The notes under the pieces: model-generated
What the model was told of the DNA's origin: nothing
The model's input: the letters and a program-made list of their open reading frames with translations, nothing else
Databases searched by the model: none
Source of the DNA: Thecamonas trahens ATCC 50062
Lineage: Eukaryota > Apusozoa > Apusomonadida > Apusomonadidae
Assembly (NCBI RefSeq): GCF_000142905.1
Contig: NW_013657669.1
Span: 257,096-318,910, forward strand
DNA: 61,815 nt
Direction of reading: 5' to 3'
Made by a program: the position numbers and the translations under genes
Shown here: positions 30,418 to 40,482 of the stretch, in pieces
Layout: every line of letters begins with the position of its first letter
Numbering within the stretch: position 1 is the first letter of the stretch

Positions 30418-31362
30418 ATGGGGTTGGTCTGGAAGAGTCTGGCTTGCGCAGCATGTGCACCTGTGGTGGTTGTGGTGTTGCTGGCGCTGGCGCTGTGTAT
30501 GCCCAACCCGGGCAAGGTCCTCCTGGCGCCGGCCCGCCACACGCCGGCCTCGCTGTGGGGCGCCGAGTACGCGCCGGTGGTGCTGGATGCTGCGGACATG
30601 CCGGCGGGCGCGCTGTCTGACGGTGGGCGGCGGGCACCGGTGACGCACGGGTGGTGGGTCCCGGGCGGGCCGACGGTCGTCCTCGCGCTGCACGGGCGGT
30701 CGCGGTCGAAGGAGTGGACGCTGCCTGCTCTGAGCGGCGTGGCGGGCAACTACTCGCTGCTGGTCTTTGACTTTCCGGGTCATGGCGCGGCAGGCTTTGG
30801 GCTGACCACGGTGGGCCTGCGTGAAGCCGACGTTGTCGATCTGGCGCTCGACTGGCTGGCGTGGGCGCATCCGGACGCGGCCGTGGTGGTCTACGGGTGC
30901 TCGATGGGCGGGGCGGCCGGGGCCATTGCACTCGGCCGGACGCCGCGCGACGGGCATGTGCTCTCGCTCATCACCGACGGGGCCTTTGCGCGGCTCGCCG
31001 ACGTGCCGCGCAACCTTGGGTCGCGGTTCGGGGTTCCTGTCCCAGATGCGCTGCTGGCTGCGGTCGACGCTGTCCTCGCGCTGCCGATGCTCTGGGACGG
31101 CGTCTCAATGTTTGATGTCGAACCGCTGGCGTATGTGACGGACCTCTCGGTTCCGGCTATCTTTATCCACGGCGAGGACGACTTGCTTGTTCCTCCGTCG
31201 TCGGCCGAGGAGCTGGCGGCGGCGGCGCCGCACGGAAAGTCATATCTCTACAGCGGCGGGCACGACGAGCCAACCAACGCCGAGGTGGTCAAGGCAGTGC
31301 GGACGTTTGCGGACATGTCGCAGTTGCTAGCGGCGATGGCCAAGAAGGCACGGCTGTCGTAG
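30418..31362 (+). CDS. membrane-anchored alpha/beta hydrolase (ABHD/BEM46-like)
   Basis: A 314-aa serine hydrolase. ATG 30418 begins an N-terminal signal-anchor (LACAACAPVVVVVLLALAL, about residues 9-27). The alpha/beta fold follows: oxyanion region VVLALHGRSRSKEW, strand LLVFDFPGHG, nucleophile elbow VYGCSMGGAAG (Ser at about 162), acid IFIHGEDDLLVPP (about 245) and a late His in YSGGHDEP (about 282). This matches the ABHD13/BEM46 type, which faces the lumen or cytosol on membranes. The substrate is not predictable. No introns. The stop is 19 bp from the RapGAP stop. Confidence 0.88.
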   Translation: MGLVWKSLACAACAPVVVVVLLALALCMPNPGKVLLAPARHTPASLWGAEYAPVVLDAADMPAGALSDGGRRAPVTHGWWVPGGPTVVLALHGRSRSKEWTLPALSGVAGNYSLLVFDFPGHGAAGFGLTTVGLREADVVDLALDWLAWAHPDAAVVVYGCSMGGAAGAIALGRTPRDGHVLSLITDGAFARLADVPRNLGSRFGVPVPDALLAAVDAVLALPMLWDGVSMFDVEPLAYVTDLSVPAIFIHGEDDLLVPPSSAEELAAAAPHGKSYLYSGGHDEPTNAEVVKAVRTFADMSQLLAAMAKKARLS

Positions 31363-31381
31363 CAGCAGCACGCGGTTGTGG

Positions 31382-34300
31382 CTACATGTTGTCCGGATCC
31401 GGGTTGACGGCGGCGACGAGAGTGGTTGACGACGAGAGCGACGACATGTGGGCGCGGTGTGCGGTGTGGCGCGAGACGGAGAGGATGGAGCCGTAGGCCT
31501 CGTAGCCGCCGTCGCAGGCAGCCATGTCGGCGAGGTCGGTCGTGGATGGGCCATCGGCGAGCGGGCAGAGCTCGTGGATGTCCGTCGTGTCGTCATCCTC
31601 GTTCCACACGGGGCAAACACGCCGACAGCGTCCGAAGCGTTGGTAAACGGATGGCGGATGGTGAGAAGGTGCGACTCGACGGCGGCGCCTGAAACGGCTG
31701 AGAGAATGGCGGCAAAGGTCGAGTAGTAGACAATGAGGAAGGGGCCGAGAACAGCGAAGCCGAGCGGTGCGGCCTTCCAGCGGAAGACCGACTCGGGGCG
31801 GACGGCACCGGTGCGGTCGAGGAGAATGCCGCAAGTGTCATAGCAGAGGAGCAGGCCGCGCGGGCGGGAGAAGGCGCGGACGCAAGTGTCACTCGGCTCG
31901 CCGGTGTGCAGAACGGTGGGTGCAAAGTCGGGGTAGGCGAAAAAGTGAAAGGCGGCCGAGTCGGCCGACGAGGCACCGACGACGATGCCGCGTGCGACGG
32001 CGGTGATCGAGTTGACCTTTGCCGGTAGATGCAGGGTCTCGAGTTTGGTGAACCGGCCGGGCGTGTCCTCGATGCGGTAGACGTCGATGGCTTCGTCGAT
32101 GGCGATTGAGATGTACGCGTCCGAGCCGACGCGGCCGGTGGTGAAGAGAACCGGCTGGTAGGCCGGAATCATCGAAGTCGACGGCTTGGTCCCGGCCATC
32201 AGCGCCGAGAGGGTAAAAGCGAGCATGCGCTCGGGCTCGGCGGTGAGGACAAAGAGGTAGTCGTTCTCAGCATCGACGCCGATCTGGACCACGCCCTCGA
32301 GTGAGAGGATCTTGACGCAGTCGGCCGAACCGATGACGGTCTTGTACAGGCCTCCCTTGGCCCCAAAGAACAGAGCGTCCTCGTGCTGCTCCATGGCGGC
32401 GACCTTGCCGGGCACGCCCTCGAGGAGCGGGGTGAACTGCAGGACTTGCGGCGGGACAAACTCAAGGTCGGCCATGGTCGTCGAGCCGACACCGCCCGGA
32501 CCGTCGGCTGAAGAGCCGGCACCGGGCGCCTCGCCGGCAAGGGTGGTGTCTTTGCGGCCGGCGGGCGAAAAATCATCGTACAGCATGTCGAGGTACTGCT
32601 GGCGAGTCCGGCGCTCGCGGACGACAAACTCGGGCGAGGCCTTGGTGGCCAGCTCGCCGTTGATGCACTTGGCAAGGAGAAAGTCCTTGAAGCGCGCGTC
32701 CTTGGGGTAGTAGGCCACCGAGTCGGGGCCAAAGTCGCGGACGTCGCGGGCGTACGCGGTCGAGACTCGGTACTGGCCCGGGTCAGCCGGGTCAGGCTGG
32801 ACCACGATGAGCACACGGGTGTACTGCGACTTCATGGTGTCGACCGAGTAAATGGTGTCGCCGTCGACAAAGACGACCACCACAATGTCGTTGCCGATGA
32901 ACCGCTTGCGCTGAACCCGCTGCGGATCGGTCTCGTCATATTGCAGCAGCGTCGAGACGTGGTACATGACCTTGTACCCGCGAAAGTCCGGCTCGTACAC
33001 CGAGTACAGGCCCGAGCCGTCGTTCGACGTGTCGAGCTGCGCCGAGTAGCCCTCAAACCCCTTGAGTCGCACCCGCTCGCCGATGAGGTCAAGGAACTCT
33101 TCAAACGCCGGCGAGCCGTCAATGTTGGAGAACATCTCGTCGTCGTTGGTCTGGCCTTGCCGCGCAAAGAGGACCCCAATCTTGATCTTGTCGTCAGGCT
33201 CGGGGTCTTCGATCCGCGAGAGCGCCGCCACCACCTTGGGCTGGTGCGAGACGCGGACAAACTGTTTGGCGTGCTTGGCCAGCGCGCCGTCGCCGATGCG
33301 GGCGAGCAGTTGCGAGAGGCTAAGCATGGTCTCGGACTCGTCCTCCAACATGTACTGCACCACCTCGGCGGTCGAGAAGACCTCGACCCAGTACTGGAGC
33401 CCGATGTGCGGCGCGGCCGAGACGAGGACTGCCACCGCCACCGCGCCGCGCATGGTCGGCACCTTGGCCACAAACACGTCGTGCGGATGGCTCGCAAAGA
33501 ACCGCTTGTACCAATCGCGCTCGCCGCGCGGCTCCTCCAGGTACTGAGTGAAGAGCGCATTCGGGACCAGCGCCGACGCCACAGGCTCGTCGACTATCAT
33601 CTCGTCGAGCGGGTCTACCACCTGCGGCAGCGAGTTGAGAAATGTCGGCGGCGGAAAGGTGTACGCGACGTCGACATGCCGGCGCCGGCGCCGCGACGCA
33701 GACTTGACCGCCGCCTCTTCGGGCGAGAGCGGCTCGTACTTGACCATGACCTCGACGTCACCCGAGACCTTTTCCGACTTGCGCGGCACCAGATGCAGCC
33801 ACATCCGCATGTACTTGCCCAACTCGGGGCAGGCCGAGAGCGAGAGCTTTGACTCGCCCATAAAGTCGTCCGACCCGATTTTGTCCCAGTCCCACACTTC
33901 GAGATGGAAGACGGCCTGGTTGGAGTGGACCGGGCAGGAGAACAACTCGTTCCACCGCGGGTTGAGCTCTTTCTTCACCACCGAGGTGCGGAACTCGGAG
34001 CCATCCACCTTGACCACTACATACGGATCCGACGTTCCGCGCTTGTCCTTTGCCGCCAGATCCCGTCCACGAATGACTGTCATCCATCAACATAGCCATC
34101 CCGCAGTGAGTAACAGCGGTGGTGGTTGGGCACCTGCAAAAAATCGTACGTTCGTTGGCTGCCCTGTGGGGGGACGGGGGGGGGGGGGGGGGGGGGGGAA
34201 GAGAGGAGGGGGTAAGNNNNNNNNNNNNNNNNNNNNNNNNNNNNNNNNNNNNNNNNNNNNNNNNNNNNNNNNNNNNNNNNNNNNNNNNNNNNNNNNNNNN

Positions 34301-34892
34301 NNNNNNNNNNNNNNNNNNNNNNNNNNNNNNNNNNNNNNNNNNNNNNNNNNNNNNNNNNNNNNNNNNNNNNNNNNNNNNNNNNNNNNNNNNNNNNNNNNNN
34401 NNNNNNNNNNNNNNNNNNNNNNNNNNNNNNNNNNNNNNNNNNNNNNNNNNNNNNNNNNNNNNNNNNNNNNNNNNNNNNNNNNNNNNNNNNNNNNNNNNNN
34501 NNNNNNNNNNNNNNNNNNNNNNNNNNNNNNNNNNNNNNNNNNNNNNNNNNNNNNNNNNNNNNNNNNNNNNNNNNNNNNNNNNNNNNNNNNNNNNNNNNNN
34601 NNNNNNNNNNNNNNNNNNNNNNNNNNNNNNNNNNNNNNNNNNNNNNNNNNNNNNNNNNNNNNNNNNNNNNNNNNNNNNNNNNNNNNNNNNNNNNNNNNNN
34701 NNNNNNNNNNNNNNNNNNNNNNNNNNNNNNNNNNNNNNNNNNNNNNNNNNNNNNNNNNNNNNNNNNNNNNNNNNNNNNNNNNNCTCCGGGGGGGGGGGGG
34801 GGGGGGGGAGAGAGAGACAGGGGGGTGGGGGTGGGGGGGGGCGTACCATTGACGGTAAAGGTGCCCACCACAGGTCGCGGGTCGGCAGCCAT
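31382..34892 (-). CDS. C2 - Rap/Ran-GAP - CNH domain protein
   Basis: About 913 aa. Exon 1 (34892-34847, MAADPRPVVGTFTVN) ends at a GTACGC donor. The first intron contains the assembly gap, and exon 2 starts at 34076 after GATGACAG. The join recreates the first C2 strand, GTFTVNVIRGRDLAAKD. The C2 domain (about 8-130) keeps calcium-type Asp residues (DLAAKDKRGTSDPYV; DWDKIGSDDFMGE). The RapGAP domain (about 270-480) shows IGVLFARQGQTNDDEMFSN, SPAFEEFLDLIGERVRLKGF and the catalytic Asn-thumb KRFIGNDIVVVVF. A citron-homology (CNH) beta-propeller follows (about 570-840). Near 31610-31613 one base is missing from a CCCC run; with it the frame continues FAPVWNEDDDTTDIHE to a stop at 31382. It should stimulate GTP hydrolysis on Rap-type G proteins, similar to GARNL3 but with an added C2. 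Confidence 0.9.
34217..34783. other. assembly gap (567 N) inside first intron
   Basis: A run of N flanked by G homopolymers (about 34171-34198 and 34788-34808). It lies entirely within the first intron of the C2-RapGAP gene. The sequence was probably lost because polymerase or assembler failed in the G/C run. Confidence 0.97.
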
Positions 34893-35063
34893 GGTGGTGG
34901 TGTTGGCCGAGTGTCCGAGTGTGGTGTGGCTGGCTCTGGTGCTGGTCGCTGGTGGGGAGACGGGGGAGGGGAGACGGGGGAGGGGGGTGACGTTTGCTGG
35001 CGATTGGGCGAGGGGTGAGGTGCAGAGGGAGGGATGGATGTTGTTGGAGATTGCTGTATCGGA

Positions 35064-35795
35064 TCAGGGATCGGAGTACTGGCATGCGCCATAGGATAGG
35101 AGAGGAGGAGGGGAGGGGAGGGAGGGGAAGTGTGGGGGGAGGGGGATGCGTCGAATGGTGGCTTTGTCAGCGCCACTCGAAGAGGACGGACGACGGCGGG
35201 TAAGATGGTCATGTGGTGGAGATGCGCGAATCGAGAAGGGTCGAGTTTGCGGCCGAGTCGGGGCCGCCGGTGGGCGGCCGATGCGGGACGGTGGCCAGAC
35301 AATGAGCTCGACGCGTCCAGTGACAAGACCGAGCGGAACAGGGCCAAACATGTTCGAGTCCTGCGAGGCGAGCGGATTGTCGCCCTCGAGCCAGCAGTGG
35401 CCCTTGGGAACACGGACGTATCGACGCTTGTACGATCGGGTAGCGACGACGTCGCCAGGAAGTGCCACCACCCGCTTGACGAGCTCGACGTGTGGGTTGT
35501 CGGGCGAGATGAGAGTGACGACATCGCCGCGCCCGAGTGAGCCGTGCTTGGCAGCAAAGACATTGAGGAGCACAACATCGTTGCTAGGCACCGGCGCTGA
35601 GCTGCTGGTGGCCGGCTCCAGCTGCGCCACGCCAGGCAGCGGCGGCTTCTGGACGGTGCCGGCTTGGGGGTTGAGCGTAGGGCTCATTGACGCGCCGACC
35701 ACCGTCGCAGCCTTGGCGCCGTTGCTGTGGACGAGGACAAGGGCAGGGACAACAACAGCAACTGTTTTGACGATGTCTGTCAGCATGGTCCGCAT
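35064..35795 (-). CDS. IMMP2L: mitochondrial inner membrane protease subunit 2-like
   Basis: A type I signal peptidase family member, acting in the mitochondrial inner membrane to cleave intermembrane-space sorting signals. ATG 35795 gives MRTMLTDIVKTVAVVVPALVLVH, a single N-terminal TM. The catalytic Ser is in GASMSPTLNP (about residue 36) and the Lys in ELVKRVVALPGD (about 108). The family block VPKGHCWLEGDN...SQDSNMFGPVPLGLVTGRVELIVWPPSR is complete. An insert of about 25 residues sits after the Ser motif (QKPPLPGVAQLEPATSSSAP). A C-terminal extension of about 65 residues after VWPPSR is Pro/Arg-rich with no similarity to the family (243 aa against about 175). It could be real or the result of a missed splice. 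Confidence 0.88.
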   Translation of the reverse strand: MRTMLTDIVKTVAVVVPALVLVHSNGAKAATVVGASMSPTLNPQAGTVQKPPLPGVAQLEPATSSSAPVPSNDVVLLNVFAAKHGSLGRGDVVTLISPDNPHVELVKRVVALPGDVVATRSYKRRYVRVPKGHCWLEGDNPLASQDSNMFGPVPLGLVTGRVELIVWPPSRIGRPPAAPTRPQTRPFSIRASPPHDHLTRRRPSSSSGADKATIRRIPLPPHFPSLPSPPPLLSYGACQYSDP

Positions 35796-35937
35796 CGTGG
35801 TATGTGTGTGTGTGTGTATGTGTGTAGGTGGTGGGAGGAGTGTTAGCATGGTTGCGTTCGATTCATTAGTGTTCAGGGCAGCGGGGAGGGGGGGGAGGTC
35901 AGGCCGTGGGCTCGATGTCAAGATCGGGCCTGCGAGC

Positions 35938-36351
35938 TTAGAGGAACTCAAACGACTCGGGAATGAGGTCATAGCCCTTCTTGAAGCGCTTGTTGGTGGC
36001 AACCTCGTCGTAGTAGCGGTTGATGCCAGTGACCTGCCAGTTGCCGGACGAGTGGTGGATCTTGATGGCAATCATGCCCGTGTTCTTGACCTCGGGCTGC
36101 TTGGGGGTGGGGAACGGCGACTTGAAGAACGACGACGGGCCCTTGCACTTCTTGCACGCGCCGCAGCCGAGCGACTCAAAGCAGGCAAAGCCACGCTTGA
36201 TCATGCCCATCAGGTTGCCGATCTTGGACATCGGCCACGAGACGCACGTCCCGCAGCACTCGCCGCACGGGAGCGACGGGCAGGTCAGGCACCGCTTGTA
36301 AAAGTTGGGCGAGGCTTCAGCCTCAGCCGAAACCCACACCCACCCACCCAC
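35938..36351 (-). CDS. small Cys-rich protein (start unresolved)
   Basis: An open frame of up to 137 codons with several Cys clusters (CLTCPSLPCGECCGTC; CGACKKCKG) and a C-terminal ordered-looking half (AIKIHHSSGNWQVTGINRYYDE). No ATG opens the long frame; it begins at a GTG just 25 bp from the divergent SH3BGRL-like gene. The first in-frame ATG is at 36231 (MSKIGNLMGMIKRG, 97 aa), which would drop the first Cys cluster. An upstream exon is also possible. No family is recognised. Confidence 0.5.
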   Translation of the reverse strand: MGGWVWVSAEAEASPNFYKRCLTCPSLPCGECCGTCVSWPMSKIGNLMGMIKRGFACFESLGCGACKKCKGPSSFFKSPFPTPKQPEVKNTGMIAIKIHHSSGNWQVTGINRYYDEVATNKRFKKGYDLIPESFEFL

Positions 36352-36376
36352 ACCTCTCAGCTACTCTACTGAAAAC

Positions 36377-36781
36377 ATGGCAACCAAGCAGGCTGTGCTC
36401 CTTATTTCGTCGTACGGCGGCAATCTGGCCCAGGAGAAGAACACCAAGAAGGTCGTCGACTGGTGCGAGGTAGGTTGGCTGTGGTAGCGACGACGCCAGC
36501 AAGTGTGGGCGAGGACAGGCGTTTCGAGCGAATACTCACTCCCCCCCCGCCCAACACAGATCAAGAAGGTCAAGGTCGAGATGGTCGATGGCGCCGACGC
36601 CGACAACCGCGATCTGCGCAACACACTGTGGGGTATCTCTGGCTCGCGCGGCTACCCGCAGATGTTCATCAAGACTGGCGACGACTACGCCTTTGTCGGC
36701 GACTACGACGGTCTCGAGGGTCTCATCGAGACCGAGACGTGGGACGCTGCTTTTGACGGTGTCGAGTCGACCGAGGCCTGA
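36377..36781 (+). CDS. SH3BGRL-like thioredoxin-fold protein
   Basis: A 104-aa protein with two exons: 36377-36469 (31 codons, ending CE), a 90-nt intron with GTAGGT donor and CAACACAG acceptor preceded by a C run, then 36560-36781. The fold shows the beta1 segment VLLISSYGGN without a CxxC active site, the cis-Pro region RGYPQMFI, and the family end DDYAFVGDYDGLEGLIE. SH3BGR-like proteins are small, redox-inactive glutaredoxin-like adaptors. The intron acceptor sequence matches that of the ThrRS intron. Confidence 0.85.
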
Positions 36782-36854
36782 GCGGTAGTGCATGTTCGGA
36801 CGGTGGAGCCAGGAGCGCAAGTAAAAAAACCGTGCTGACAAAGCTACGCCTGCG

Positions 36855-38396
36855 TCACAGCGACGCCCACTGCGCCACCACGCCCGGCGGGATTGACTTG
36901 CACCCGCCGCGCCCCAGCACACAAAGCGATGGAAACAGCTCGTCGATGGCATCAATGCCTTCGGGAGTGAGCTTGCGACAGCCGGAGAGATCAAGTTCAG
37001 TGAGCGCAGTGTGGGGATGCAAGACCTGTTCCACCTCGCCATTGCCGTCCTCGTCGTCGTCGCTGCCGCTCGCACCACCACCGGCTGGAGAAAGCGCAAA
37101 CGCGGCGTCGGTCAGCTCGGGGTTATGAGCCATGTCAAGCCGTGTGAGGCCTGGGTAGTAGAGCACAACAATGCGAACAAGCATGCGACAACTCCGGGCG
37201 CCGAGGCCGCAGCTGCGGACCGCCAGCGAGCGAAGCGAGGGCACGCTTGCTCCCGGCGCCATCGCCGCCACCATGCGCCGCTCCAGGCCGCAGCCGGTCA
37301 GATCGAGTTCGGCGAGGTGCATGCTCGGTGTAGCAAACAGCGTTTGCAGCAGAGTACACGAGAGCTGCGTGTGGGCCAGCTGCAGCGTCGATACAGGTGC
37401 CATGCCGCCGGCGGCGGCAAGCGCCTCCAGCCCGGCCAGTCCGGCGTCGCCAGTCACGCCCGACATGTCGAGGGCAGTGAGCGAGTTGCACTCTTCAAGC
37501 CACGCCGCAAAGGCGCGTCTCGCAGACGCTCGTCGCGCCGGCGCACTGCCAAGCCCGGCCAAGTTTAGCCGCCGGAGCTTGGGCATGGCCGGCGCAACCT
37601 GGCCGAGCACGCCAAGATCGAGCTGGACGCATCCGCCGAGCGCAAGCGACGTCAGCGTCGCCATGTGCTCGGCGCCGAGTACAGACTTGAGCGTCGAGGG
37701 CGCAAACGCGTCGCACGCCGAGAGATCGAGCGACAGCATGCTTGCATGTGAGGCCGCCGTCCAGCCTGGTGGTAGCTCGCCCATGTCGTCAACCATCAGC
37801 AGGCCGTGGAGCGAGAGCCGAGCAAGGCATGGGAGTGAGACAAAGAGCGGTGCAACGCACGTCACGCTGTTGCAGTCGGCAAGCGAGAGCGAGGCTAATC
37901 GTGGCAGCGAGCTCGCAATCAGCGCCACAGTAGAGTCACGCACGGCCTTGCCTGTCCCGGATAGATCCAGCGCTGTAAGCGCCGTCGAGCCGGCGTACGC
38001 GGCAATGAGCTTGTCGATGACTTGGGTCTTCAGCGAGCGAATGCCGGCCAGCGAGAGCGCAGTCAGGTTCGGGAACCGCAAGACTCGCACAGAGTCGGCC
38101 GGCGGGCCGAGCGGCGAAGCAAGCCAGGTGAGAGCCGCGGGCGTCGCCGCCGCCGGGGCCAGCGAGAAGTCCAGCAGAGCGAGATGCGGCGAGGCCGGAC
38201 CAAAGAGAAGCACGAGCGTGGCCAGATTGCGTGCGGCGTGTGGCGAGGTGGCGGCAATGGCTTGTAGCAGCCGGGCAGCCACCTGGTGCGGGAGCACCTC
38301 GAGCGGCGAGACCACATACCGGGCCGTGGCCAGGTCGTGTGGGGCGTGCCGGAGGAAGAGGCTCTCGAACCGCGAGCCGAGCACTGCCAGACACAC
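36855..38396 (-). CDS. leucine-rich repeat protein (F-box/AMN1-like)
   Basis: About 513 codons of cysteine-containing-type leucine-rich repeats (for example LTALDLSGTGKAVRD, LASLSLADCNSVT, LTSLALGGCVQLDLG, LAELDLTGCGLE, LTELDLSGCRKLTPEG). The N-terminal segment SPLEVLPHQVAARLLQAI resembles an F-box or similar helical adaptor, which would make it a ubiquitin-ligase substrate receptor; this is weak. An acidic insert (SGSDDDEDGNGEVEQ) interrupts the last repeats. The frame opens with GTG at 38396 and has no ATG near it. A TGTCTGGCAG acceptor overlaps the start, so a short first exon probably lies upstream (38400-38680). Confidence 0.75.
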   Translation of the reverse strand: MCLAVLGSRFESLFLRHAPHDLATARYVVSPLEVLPHQVAARLLQAIAATSPHAARNLATLVLLFGPASPHLALLDFSLAPAAATPAALTWLASPLGPPADSVRVLRFPNLTALSLAGIRSLKTQVIDKLIAAYAGSTALTALDLSGTGKAVRDSTVALIASSLPRLASLSLADCNSVTCVAPLFVSLPCLARLSLHGLLMVDDMGELPPGWTAASHASMLSLDLSACDAFAPSTLKSVLGAEHMATLTSLALGGCVQLDLGVLGQVAPAMPKLRRLNLAGLGSAPARRASARRAFAAWLEECNSLTALDMSGVTGDAGLAGLEALAAAGGMAPVSTLQLAHTQLSCTLLQTLFATPSMHLAELDLTGCGLERRMVAAMAPGASVPSLRSLAVRSCGLGARSCRMLVRIVVLYYPGLTRLDMAHNPELTDAAFALSPAGGGASGSDDDEDGNGEVEQVLHPHTALTELDLSGCRKLTPEGIDAIDELFPSLCVLGRGGCKSIPPGVVAQWASL

Positions 38397-38682
38397 TTTA
38401 CGCCCCGTCCTCCCCGCACACCCACTTGCCGTGCCTCGACTCTCTCTCGTTCAGCGATGGTGACGCGCGCGCGTGGGTCGGGTGTTACGCACTGCCGGCC
38501 AGAGGAGAGCCGAATCGGCGGCCGAGTCGCCAGTCGAGTCGCCAGCCGAGTCGATCCGAGCCGGGCAACGAAGCCGATGGCGTGGACGTGGAAGTGGAAG
38601 TATCGCGGCGACATACAGCGGCAGCTGTTGGCTGGGTCAGTTAGGAGAGTTGCTGCCCGGTCGGGTCGGGTCTGGACTGGTT

Positions 38683-40482
38683 TCAGAACCAAATCTCGAC
38701 GTCCCCTCCTGCACTGGCAACAGCACGGACGCTACGGGCGGCGGTGGGCTCGTGTGCGACAAACGCATCCCACGAGCCACCAGCCATGACGACGGTCCCG
38801 GCGGGGGCTCCGCTGTCGAGAGCAGCAGAGGCGATGTGCGTTGCAGCTTCGACCGGCTCACCCCACGCGCCTTCGCCAGGTACGCTCATGACGGATCCCG
38901 AGGCAAGTGCGAGGACGCCCAGCGCCACATCACGGACGCCGAGGCTGAACACTGCAGCCTTAACCGCAGCTACTGCCGTCAGCGCGGCTCTTGTCGAGGA
39001 AAAAACCCACAGGTCGCCGGCAACATCGCCGCCCGCACGGGCAATGAGCGGCGCGGCGACGGCCGCCAACTCGCCACAGCCACCGGCACTGACGACTACA
39101 GCGGCGTCGTCGCGCACGTACCGGGCCGTGATCAAGGCATCCAGCGCAGCACGCTCCTTGGGCGGACACATCAGCCGGCGCCGGAGGCATCCATCAAGCA
39201 GAGCGGCTTCGGCGAGTGGCGATCCGGCGTCGCTCGGCACCACAGGATGCGGCGGCGGAGAGGGGAGAGCCGGCAGCGGCAGGAGTCCGGTGCCCACGGC
39301 GCGCCACGCGTCCGGCAAACTCGACGGAGCGAGACGGACACCACGTGGGGTCTCGCCGGCAAGCTCGTCGGCGATGAGCACGCTGTCGATTCCGGCAGCC
39401 GCTGCCAGGGCACATGCATGGACAAAGTCGGCGGCGACGCCGGTACCTGCCAGCGCGACGGCGTCGCCGGCGTCGCGCCCTGCTGCATTGTGACCCTCGA
39501 CCAGACTCGCCAGAGATGCGGCGGCAGCAATGGCGTTAGCACACGAGTCAAACTCGGCCACAATCTGGTGGGCCTCGGCAATAACGTCGCAAGCAGCCCA
39601 AGCGCTCAAAGCAGTGCTTGCCAGCGACCGGAACGCCGCAAGGAGCGACGAAGCATGAACGACGCCCGTCTCGGTAGCAGCGGCGACAAAGCCTTCGAGA
39701 CCCGCCACCACAACGGCGCGTGGGCGGACAGACAAACCTACCGCATCGACTGTGCCAGCACCATCAACAATCCGTAGTGATGCATCGAGTTCTGGAAGGA
39801 GAGAGGATGCCAGATCGTCCGAGCTGGCGTTCGCACCCGGCTCGTCAACGCAGCTCTCGAGCGGGTACGGGTGAACCGCATCCGAGTCTGTTTGCAGAAG
39901 ATCGATAGTGCGGGTCGAGTCGTTGTCAGACGATGAGCGTGACGATACCGACGATGCCGATGAGGAGGCACGCGATATGGATGAGAGCGTGCCAAAGGCG
40001 AGGCCACGACGCGGGGGTTGCGCGTCATCTCCCGGTGCGCCGAGGAACTCGAGGTGCGCCGACCACTCGAGATCCCAGCCAGGAACAAGCTCGTCAAGCA
40101 CGTCGTCGACATCGCGACTGCTGCCGTCGCCGCATTCATCATCATCAACAAAGCCGGCGTCGTCGATCTTGCGGACGACGTACGCCAGCTCGTGGCTCGA
40201 GCTCACATGCAGCAGCTCGTACGTCTGGCTATGGTCGAGCGAGGGATCGGCGACGACCTCGGCCAGCTCAAAGCCGCGATACAGCCGGACCGAGGCGTCC
40301 GAGGCAGCTGATGATTCGGCGTCAGACCAGCGGTTGTGTTCGTCTCTGCTGGGGGAGCTCCCACCGACAGGAGCGCGGGCGAGGGTGGGAGCGGTGCTGT
40401 CGTCGAGCACTGCTGCGAGGAGCTGGGCATGGTAAGGCGAGAGACGCGGCGCAGGAAATCCAGGCCGCGGCGGGGTGGCCAT
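38683..40482 (-). CDS. protein with degenerate nucleotide-cyclase-like domain
   Basis: A 599-aa protein from ATG 40482. The first 230 residues are Ser/Asp-rich and acidic. A segment at about 265-400 follows the order of a class III cyclase: strand AVVVAGLEGFVAAATE (usual FADxxGF), helix LLAAFRSLASTAL, strand IVAEFDSCANAIAAA (usual GD hairpin), and DAVALAGTGVAADFVHACALAAAAGIDSVLIAD (usual GDAVNLAARL..ILVS). The first metal Asp appears replaced by Gly, so it is probably inactive. A second Ala/Val-rich region at about 470-590 may be a partner repeat. The similarity is by eye only and needs a profile search. Confidence 0.55.
   Translation of the reverse strand: MATPPRPGFPAPRLSPYHAQLLAAVLDDSTAPTLARAPVGGSSPSRDEHNRWSDAESSAASDASVRLYRGFELAEVVADPSLDHSQTYELLHVSSSHELAYVVRKIDDAGFVDDDECGDGSSRDVDDVLDELVPGWDLEWSAHLEFLGAPGDDAQPPRRGLAFGTLSSISRASSSASSVSSRSSSDNDSTRTIDLLQTDSDAVHPYPLESCVDEPGANASSDDLASSLLPELDASLRIVDGAGTVDAVGLSVRPRAVVVAGLEGFVAAATETGVVHASSLLAAFRSLASTALSAWAACDVIAEAHQIVAEFDSCANAIAAAASLASLVEGHNAAGRDAGDAVALAGTGVAADFVHACALAAAAGIDSVLIADELAGETPRGVRLAPSSLPDAWRAVGTGLLPLPALPSPPPHPVVPSDAGSPLAEAALLDGCLRRRLMCPPKERAALDALITARYVRDDAAVVVSAGGCGELAAVAAPLIARAGGDVAGDLWVFSSTRAALTAVAAVKAAVFSLGVRDVALGVLALASGSVMSVPGEGAWGEPVEAATHIASAALDSGAPAGTVVMAGGSWDAFVAHEPTAARSVRAVASAGGDVEIWF

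Noticed and set aside
32941-33852. 303-aa plus-strand frame opposite the RapGAP domain
   Set aside because: Antisense of a conserved catalytic domain.
38286-39777. Plus-strand frames upstream of and opposite the cyclase-like gene
   Set aside because: They overlap the better-supported minus-strand gene; no domain, Arg/Gly shadow composition.
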